Positions 13,239 to 18,108 of a DNA stretch of 18,108 nucleotides are shown here, one piece after another. This DNA comes from an uncultured Clostridia bacterium. Lineage in GTDB: Bacteria; Bacillota; Clostridia; Christensenellales; Borkfalkiaceae. The notes beneath the pieces were generated by a model. That model did no database searches. It worked only from the letters and a program-made list of their open reading frames with translations, and was not told the origin of the DNA. The translations under genes were made by a program, and so were the position numbers. Where the stretch lies: the NCBI GenBank assembly GCA_947174975.1, contig CAMWLA010000010.1, forward strand, positions 1-18,108, given 5' to 3'. Numbering within the stretch: position 1 is the stretch's first letter; every line of letters begins with the position of its first letter.

Positions 13239-14156
13239 TTATGACTGATGATCGATAATGTCCAGAATTTCGGAAATTCTGTCCAAATCGTCGCGCGAAT
13301 AGTAATCGATGTAAATTCTACCCTTCTGGTCGTTACCGATTAAGCTTACCTTGGTTTGGAAGGTGTACTTCATACGCTCGACAAGGTTTTTCAGCTCGAT
13401 AGATGCAAGCGCGCGCTTTTTGCTCTTGCGCTTTTCCAGAATTTCGGGCGGGACGTTGTGCGCGCGTACTTTCTTTTCAAGCTCGCGCACGGACATCTGA
13501 TTTCTTATCGCCTCGTTTGAAAATTTAATCTGATCCTCCGCGCCCAATACGATAAGCGTTCTTGCGTGGCCCGCGGACAGCTTACCGTCCGAAACGAGTC
13601 CCATAACTTCGGGGCAGAGATTTAAAAGCCTTAAAGTGTTTGCAATTGCCGGTCTTGACTTTCCGATTCTTTCGGCAAGCTCGTCCTGCGTCAATTTGTA
13701 GTCGGTCATCAACTGCTTCATTGCGGTTGCGGCTTCGATGGGGTTTAAATCTTCACGCTGTAAGTTTTCGATAAGCGAAATCTCTTTGATTTCCCTTTCG
13801 CTGTACTTTCTGATAACTACGGGGATGGTTTCCTTGCCCGCAAGCTTACAAGCACGGAAACGGCGTTCGCCCGCGATAATCATATAAGTGCCGTCGCCGT
13901 TGTCGTTTACGACTATAGGCATAATCACGCCGTGTTTCTTTATCGAGTCGGCAAGCTCTTTCAAAGCTTGTTCGTCAAAGTTCTTACGGGGCTGGTTGGG
14001 GTTTGCCGTGATTAAGTCAATCCGCAAGTCCTCCGCGTTCTTTCTCTCTTCCTCGGTGTAGCCGAACGCGCTTTTGCCGTCAAACATATGTTCGTATGCG
14101 TCATCCGTTTCCTTGAATAATTCGTCAAGTCCTTTTCCTAATCCTTTACTTGCCAT
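13239..14156 (-). CDS. parB: Chromosome-partitioning protein ParB (Spo0J)
   Basis: A 305-residue protein. The N-terminal KGLGKGLDELF (4-14) is the ParA-stimulating segment. Next come NPNQPRKNF (52-60), the CTP-binding/arginine motif GERRFRA (96-102), IENLQREDLNPIEAA (130-143), and a helix-turn-helix around 155-178 that reads parS. The C-terminus is the dimerisation region. ParB loads on parS as a CTP-dependent sliding clamp, spreads along DNA, and recruits condensin and ParA. A perfect parS core is in this window at 15952-15967. Start ATG 14156 has GGAGG four to eight bases upstream. The unknown gene at 14169-15170 lies 12 bases upstream, between parA and parB, an unusual separation. A linker of about 30 residues between the N-terminal segment and NPNQPRKNF is normal for the family. 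Confidence 0.95.
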   Translation of the reverse strand: MASKGLGKGLDELFKETDDAYEHMFDGKSAFGYTEEERKNAEDLRIDLITANPNQPRKNFDEQALKELADSIKKHGVIMPIVVNDNGDGTYMIIAGERRFRACKLAGKETIPVVIRKYSEREIKEISLIENLQREDLNPIEAATAMKQLMTDYKLTQDELAERIGKSRPAIANTLRLLNLCPEVMGLVSDGKLSAGHARTLIVLGAEDQIKFSNEAIRNQMSVRELEKKVRAHNVPPEILEKRKSKKRALASIELKNLVERMKYTFQTKVSLIGNDQKGRIYIDYYSRDDLDRISEILDIIDHQS

Positions 14157-14168
14157 ATTTTCCCTCCG

Positions 14169-15170
14169 TTAATTTTTATCTTCCGAGTAATCGGTATGGA
14201 ACCGCTCGTGCGTGCAAGACGAGAACAGCAGCTTTCCCTTCTTGTAGAATGCCAGATCTTCCAAAAGGTTTAAATCGTAATCACTTACAAACTGTTTCAG
14301 CCAGTTTACCGTATCTTCGTTCAGTTTTATGTAGAATACCTTCGAAAGCTCGGACGACTGTGTGCAATGCCAGCAGAACGTCACTTCCGTATTTATAAGG
14401 TTATCTTTAAGACACTTATTCTCTTCGGTATCAAGCTCTTCGGTCAAGGGGCGGGTTGTCTCCGCTTTTTTAAGCTTGTCTAATATGTAAGCACAAGTTC
14501 CCGTAAAGTCCACGGCACTGTAGGCGTGCCACAGCTCGTCAAGCGAAGAATAAATTCTGTCTCCGCTGAAAACGTCGGTAAAACAAGCGTAGCCGTCGTT
14601 TGCTTCGATTAAGGTTGAATTCTGTCTGCAATAGTTTTTATACTCGTTTTCGATATCGGCGTAAATCTCTTTGAACGGAGGAAGCTTTTTTCTTTCCTCT
14701 TCGCTTACACCCATAAATTCGGTTTCAGCCATTTTGAAAGACTTTTCCTTAACCTTTTTCAATGCTTCGGCTGCAAGCTCTTCACTGATGCGGTTTTCAC
14801 CGTAGGCACACGTGAGCGAGAAGCTGTCCGCAAGCGGAAGGTACTTTTCAAGCAAGCCCGCCATATCGAGCTTATCGAATTCGAGCATTGCCTCGTACTC
14901 TTCCACGGTCATCTTATCTTCGCCGATACCCTTTACGTTGACTTCGCCGTTTTCATAAGCTCCCGCACTTTCAAGGTACTTTAAAAGCTTTTTGTCGTTT
15001 TTAAACTTTTTGGTTTCGTCGCCGTAGGTTACGTAACAGCTCACCCTTACGAACTTGTTCTTGGTTATCTTAATTCCCATTACGGGGTCAATATCGATAT
15101 CCCCGCCGTCACCGTTAAGGGTAACGTGCATAGTCGCGTCAAGCGCCTCTAAAAATTCTCTCTCTTTCAT
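14169..15170 (-). CDS. Unknown 333-aa protein encoded between parA and parB
   Basis: I do not recognise a family. The protein is soluble-looking, with no signal peptide or membrane helix, acidic overall, and has a Lys/Glu-rich helical middle (about 115-180). Residues 1-60 look like alternating strands (HVTLNGDGGDIDIDP, VRVSCYVTYGDE). Near the C-terminus are CWHC (266-269) and SSCTHERFH (about 317-325), with the ending LEDLAFYKKGKLLF before it, so a Cys/His metal site is possible but unproven. Its ATG overlaps the parA TGA by four bases (15167-15170), and a GGAGGAG lies 16 or more bases upstream, so translation is coupled to parA. parB follows after 12 bases. It is thus a full member of the par operon, which points to segregation, replication or sporulation control. 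That is inference from context only. Confidence 0.75.
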   Translation of the reverse strand: MKEREFLEALDATMHVTLNGDGGDIDIDPVMGIKITKNKFVRVSCYVTYGDETKKFKNDKKLLKYLESAGAYENGEVNVKGIGEDKMTVEEYEAMLEFDKLDMAGLLEKYLPLADSFSLTCAYGENRISEELAAEALKKVKEKSFKMAETEFMGVSEEERKKLPPFKEIYADIENEYKNYCRQNSTLIEANDGYACFTDVFSGDRIYSSLDELWHAYSAVDFTGTCAYILDKLKKAETTRPLTEELDTEENKCLKDNLINTEVTFCWHCTQSSELSKVFYIKLNEDTVNWLKQFVSDYDLNLLEDLAFYKKGKLLFSSCTHERFHTDYSEDKN

Positions 15171-15928
15171 TGTTTGGATAAAAACTCCTCCGTTAATGCT
15201 CTGTATGCCTTAGCGCCCAAACATTTGGGGTCATAAAGCATAATAGGCTTGCCGTGGCTCGGTGCCTCGGCAAGTCTGACGTTGCGGGGAATAATCATTT
15301 CGTAAAGCTTGCTTTTGAAGAACTTCTTGATTTCCGCCGCAATCTGTTTCGATATTAAGGCTCTGCCGTCGTACATGGTGATTACTACCCCCTCTATCGC
15401 AAGATTGGGGTTTAATCTCTGTTTTACGAGAGCTATCGTGTTCATTAACTGGCTTACGCCCTCCAAAGCGAAATATTCGCCTTGCAAGGGTATTATTACG
15501 GAATCCGCCGCAACCCACGCATTGATGGTCAAAAGTCCGAGCGACGGCGGGCAGTCGATAAATATAAAGTCGTAGCGGTTTTTCACCTTTTCAAGGGCGT
15601 CTTTTAATATCCTTTCGCGGTTACGCTTGTACACAAGGTCAACCTCCGCTCCCGACAAATCGACGTTCGCCGGTAAAAGGTCCAAGTTTTTGACTTGCGT
15701 AGGAATTATATTCGCTTCCGCGGAATCGTCCTCGATAAGAACGTTATGTACCGATCTTTTAAGCTGACTCTTGGAAAAACCGAGAGCCGTAGTAGCGTTT
15801 CCTTGCGAGTCGATATCGACAAGCAAGGTACGCTTTCCGAACTCGGTACAGTATGCCGCCATATTCACGGCGGTTGTGGTTTTACCCACACCGCCCTTTT
15901 TATTTGTAAATGCTATGATTTTTCCCAT
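15167..15928 (-). CDS. parA: Chromosome-partitioning ATPase ParA (Soj)
   Basis: A 253-residue protein with the deviant Walker A KGGVGKTTT (11-19; signature Lys11), VDIDSQGNATTALG (about 37-50), Walker B FIFIDCPPSLGLLT, and the SHGKPIMLYDP ending typical of Soj proteins. It has no N-terminal helix-turn-helix, so it is of the chromosomal (Soj) type and not a plasmid type Ia ParA. ATP-bound ParA binds DNA nonspecifically and is released by ParB, moving the origin. In B. subtilis it also controls DnaA. The N-K-K-G-G form differs from the common N-Q-K-G-G by one residue. Start ATG 15928 has AAAGGA nine bases upstream. parS and 41 bases separate it from ftsH, and its stop overlaps the next start. 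Confidence 0.95.
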   Translation of the reverse strand: MGKIIAFTNKKGGVGKTTTAVNMAAYCTEFGKRTLLVDIDSQGNATTALGFSKSQLKRSVHNVLIEDDSAEANIIPTQVKNLDLLPANVDLSGAEVDLVYKRNRERILKDALEKVKNRYDFIFIDCPPSLGLLTINAWVAADSVIIPLQGEYFALEGVSQLMNTIALVKQRLNPNLAIEGVVITMYDGRALISKQIAAEIKKFFKSKLYEMIIPRNVRLAEAPSHGKPIMLYDPKCLGAKAYRALTEEFLSKQ

Positions 15929-15951
15929 AATTTTTCCTTTCGTTCTTGCAA

Positions 15952-15967
15952 AGTTTCACGTGAAACT
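15952..15967. promoter_or_regulatory. parS centromere site
   Basis: AGTTTCACGTGAAACT is a perfect 16-bp palindrome, and its 14-bp core GTTTCACGTGAAAC is identical to the core of the B. subtilis/consensus parS site (TGTTTCACGTGAAACA). It lies in the 41-base gap between the ftsH stop and the parA start. ParB bound here could affect parA expression and would nucleate ParB spreading over the locus. No second exact core was seen in the window. Confidence 0.92.
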
Positions 15968-15969
15968 AA

Positions 15970-18021
15970 TTACTTTTCGTATCTCTTGAAAGGGTTTTCC
16001 GCCCTTTCGCTGTCGTGTTCGTCCATATACTTGATAACTTCGTCGTAGGTCTTGCCTTCGATAAGCATATCAACTTCTTCGGTGTAAATGGTTTCGCGTT
16101 CGATAAGAACTCTTGCCATGTTGTCGAGAATCGCGCGGTTTTCGCTTAAAAGCTTTCTTGCACGCTCGTGCTGCTCGTTAACTATCTTGCGAACTTCGTC
16201 GTCGATCATTTTAGCCGTTTCGTCGGAGTAAGCACGCTGGGTTGCCATGTCTCTGCCTATAAACATAGGCTGCGAATCGTCACTGTAAGAAATCATTCCG
16301 AGTTTTTCACTCATACCGAATTCGGTTACCATTGCACGGGCGAATTTGGTTACTTGTCTGATGTCGCCGCTTGCACCCGAGGAAATATCCTTAATTACAA
16401 GCTCTTCGGCAACTCTGCCGCCGAGACCCATACAGATATCGTCAAGCATAAAGTTTTTGGAGTAGTACGCTCTGTCCTTTTCGGGGCGGGTCATCGTGAA
16501 GCCGCCGGCGTTGCCGCGGGGAATTATGGTTACTTCGTGAACGGGATCGCAGTTGGGGCAAAGCTTTGCAAGAATGCAGTGGCCCGATTCGTGGAATGCG
16601 GTAAGGCGTTTTTCCGATTCGGTAACTACCTTGCTTCTCTTTGCGGGACCCATCGAAACCTTGTCGATGCTCTCGTACAGCTCTGCGTTTGTAATAAATT
16701 TCTTATTTGCTCGGGCGGCGAGAATAGCCGCTTCGTTCATAAGGTTTTCAAGATCCGCTCCCGAGAAGCCCGCGGTAAGTCTTGCTATCGTCTTGAAGTT
16801 GACTTCGGGGGATAAAGGTTTGTTGCGTGCGTGTACTTTTAATATCTGCTCTCTGCCCTTGACGTCGGGAAGGTTTACGTAAACTTGTCTGTCAAATCTG
16901 CCCGGTCTTGTTAACGCGGGGTCGAGAATGTCGGCACGGTTTGTTGCCGCAATTACTATTACGCCCTCGTTGGCTTCGAAGCCGTCCATCTGAACGAGTA
17001 TCTGGTTCAAGGTCTGCTCACGCTCGTCGTTGCCGCCGCCGAGACCCGCACCTCTGTGTCTGCCCACCGCGTCGATTTCGTCTATAAAGATAATGCACGG
17101 CTGGTTTTTCTTTGCCATTTCGAATAAATCGCGCACACGCGAGGCACCTACGCCGACGTACATTTCAACGAAATCGGAACCCGATACCGAGAAGAACGGA
17201 ACGCCCGCTTCGCCGGCAATTGCCTTTGCAAACAGAGTTTTACCCGTTCCGGGAGGGCCTATCAAAAGCACGCCCTTGGGAATTTTCGCACCTAAGTCGG
17301 AGAACTTCTTGGGCTGCTTTAAGAATTCTACTATTTCCGCAAGCTCAACCTTTTCCTCTTCGGCACCCGCCACGTCGGAAAAGCGCACCTTGATATTCGT
17401 AGATATGCGTGCCTTTGACTTCGCAAAGCTCATTACCTTGCCCGCACCGCCCATTGACGAGCGGATTATGAGGAAGAAGACTACGCACATTATAACTATC
17501 ATTATTACCGAGAACGCCGTCGAAACCCAGCTTCCCGAATTGGGGTTTCCCCATTCTATTTCAACGCCGTAGCTTTCCCAAAGCTTAAAGGTTTCCGAAT
17601 CCCACGCGTCCGTTCCGTAAGCAGAGGGACCGTAGAAGTAGTAAGATTTTACCGTGTTTCCCTTTGAGTTATAGGTGTAGCCCGTATACTCGTATCCGTC
17701 GACGTTAACGATAACAATTGCGGTAAGCTTAACTTCTTTATTGTCGGCGTCAACGATTTTGCCGTCTTTAAACTTATATTCTTCATGAATAATCGGTTTA
17801 CCGTCTTCACCTTTGATATTACTGAAAATGTTTCCGCTATCGTCAACGTTCAGCTTTCCGTCGTCACCGTAGTACTGAGCGTTTACAATGTATTGCTGAA
17901 ACTCTTTCCGGTCAATCTTCTTCGCCCCGCCGTTCATAAGTTGGGTGACGATCACTACAATGAGTGCCACAAGCAGAACAGCCACGATTGACCAAGTTAT
18001 TATTCTTCCTTTCTTATTCAA
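15970..18021 (-). CDS. ftsH: ATP-dependent zinc metalloprotease FtsH
   Basis: A 683-residue protein starting at TTG 18021. Helix 1 is about 8-28, an extracytoplasmic domain about 29-164, helix 2 about 166-186. The AAA+ domain has Walker A GPPGTGKT (255-262), Walker B IIFIDEID (310-317) and the second region TNRADILDPALTRPGRFDR (360-378). The protease domain has HESGH (477-481), and Asp553 in SSGASGD is the probable third zinc ligand. FtsH is a membrane hexamer that unfolds and degrades membrane and some soluble proteins, and is needed for sporulation in B. subtilis. The extracytoplasmic domain (about 136 residues) is roughly twice that of E. coli FtsH and is rich in Gly/Asp/Asn/Tyr. AGGAG stands about seven bases before the TTG, and no upstream ATG or internal ATG before helix 1 exists. 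There is no terminator before parA, so readthrough is likely. Confidence 0.95.
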   Translation of the reverse strand: MNKKGRIITWSIVAVLLVALIVVIVTQLMNGGAKKIDRKEFQQYIVNAQYYGDDGKLNVDDSGNIFSNIKGEDGKPIIHEEYKFKDGKIVDADNKEVKLTAIVIVNVDGYEYTGYTYNSKGNTVKSYYFYGPSAYGTDAWDSETFKLWESYGVEIEWGNPNSGSWVSTAFSVIMIVIMCVVFFLIIRSSMGGAGKVMSFAKSKARISTNIKVRFSDVAGAEEEKVELAEIVEFLKQPKKFSDLGAKIPKGVLLIGPPGTGKTLFAKAIAGEAGVPFFSVSGSDFVEMYVGVGASRVRDLFEMAKKNQPCIIFIDEIDAVGRHRGAGLGGGNDEREQTLNQILVQMDGFEANEGVIVIAATNRADILDPALTRPGRFDRQVYVNLPDVKGREQILKVHARNKPLSPEVNFKTIARLTAGFSGADLENLMNEAAILAARANKKFITNAELYESIDKVSMGPAKRSKVVTESEKRLTAFHESGHCILAKLCPNCDPVHEVTIIPRGNAGGFTMTRPEKDRAYYSKNFMLDDICMGLGGRVAEELVIKDISSGASGDIRQVTKFARAMVTEFGMSEKLGMISYSDDSQPMFIGRDMATQRAYSDETAKMIDDEVRKIVNEQHERARKLLSENRAILDNMARVLIERETIYTEEVDMLIEGKTYDEVIKYMDEHDSERAENPFKRYEK

Positions 18022-18053
18022 AGCAATCTCCTTTTTTTATTAATTCAATGGTA

Positions 18054-18082
18054 ATTTTAACATAAATAAAGTTCGTTTTCAA
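18054..18082 (-). promoter_or_regulatory. Sigma-A promoter of ftsH (and probably the par run)
   Basis: On the minus strand TTGAAA (18077-18082), 17 bases, then TAAAAT (18054-18059). The predicted start is near 18047, about 26 bases before the TTG start codon, with the Shine-Dalgarno inside this leader. No other clear promoter was found between here and the second PF03706 gene. The remaining window end (18083-18108) shows nothing. Confidence 0.75.
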
Positions 18083-18108
18083 GCGTTTGCGATACCTTAT
18101 TTATATAT

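Noticed and set aside
15986..16006. GAAAGGG/CCCTTTC hairpin near the end of ftsH as a terminator
   Set aside because: It lies within the ftsH coding region and has no T-run after it on the minus strand.

Overview
The window looks like chromosome from an endospore-forming, low-to-mid GC Bacillota, most likely class Clostridia. Three sporulation or germination genes can be recognised (spoIIR, sleB, ypeB), together with a Soj/Spo0J-type parA/parB locus that carries its own parS. BspA-type leucine-rich-repeat proteins with Cys-rich modules are common in gut Clostridia, so an uncultured gut lineage is a reasonable guess, but nothing here fixes the genus. No phage, transposase, IS or CRISPR was seen.

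Layout. (1) 1-882: a partial tRNA-Val(UAC) on the minus strand with a clear promoter, an AT-rich spacer with an inverted repeat, and spoIIR on the plus strand ending at a GC-rich hairpin. (2) 883-5128: two tandem minus-strand paralogues, each with one N-terminal membrane anchor, Cys/His-rich modules and BspA-type LRRs, read from a promoter placed almost on top of the first start codon (near-leaderless mRNA). (3) 5129-7965: the divergent sleB-ypeB germination operon, preceded by a near-consensus forespore sigma-G promoter. YpeB carries an unusual ~175-residue Lys/Arg-rich extension before its membrane helix. (4) 7936-9143: a minus-strand two-module lipoprotein gene and, upstream of it, a compact unit of promoter, Shine-Dalgarno, 23-codon ORF and terminator. 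(5) 9167-11958: a minus-strand phospholipid operon of a PF03706-type membrane protein, psd (phosphatidylserine decarboxylase) and pssA (phosphatidylserine synthase), from a strong TTGACA-N17-TAGAAT promoter. (6) 11977-18082: a minus-strand run of ftsH, parS, parA, an unknown 333-aa gene, parB and a second PF03706-type protein, from a TTGAAA-N17-TAAAAT promoter to a terminator whose loop holds the last stop codon.

How the genes fit together. SpoIIR is the forespore signal that leads to sigma-E activation. SleB and YpeB act at the other end of the spore cycle, in cortex hydrolysis. ParA/ParB/parS segregates chromosomes and in spore formers also links to sporulation control. PssA and Psd are consecutive steps to phosphatidylethanolamine. 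The two PF03706 paralogues stand at the head of the lipid operon and at the tail of the par run, so two neighbouring operons each contain a copy of the same lipid-flippase-like protein. The least explained items are the gene between parA and parB, the YpeB extension, and the 9004-9143 mini transcription unit.
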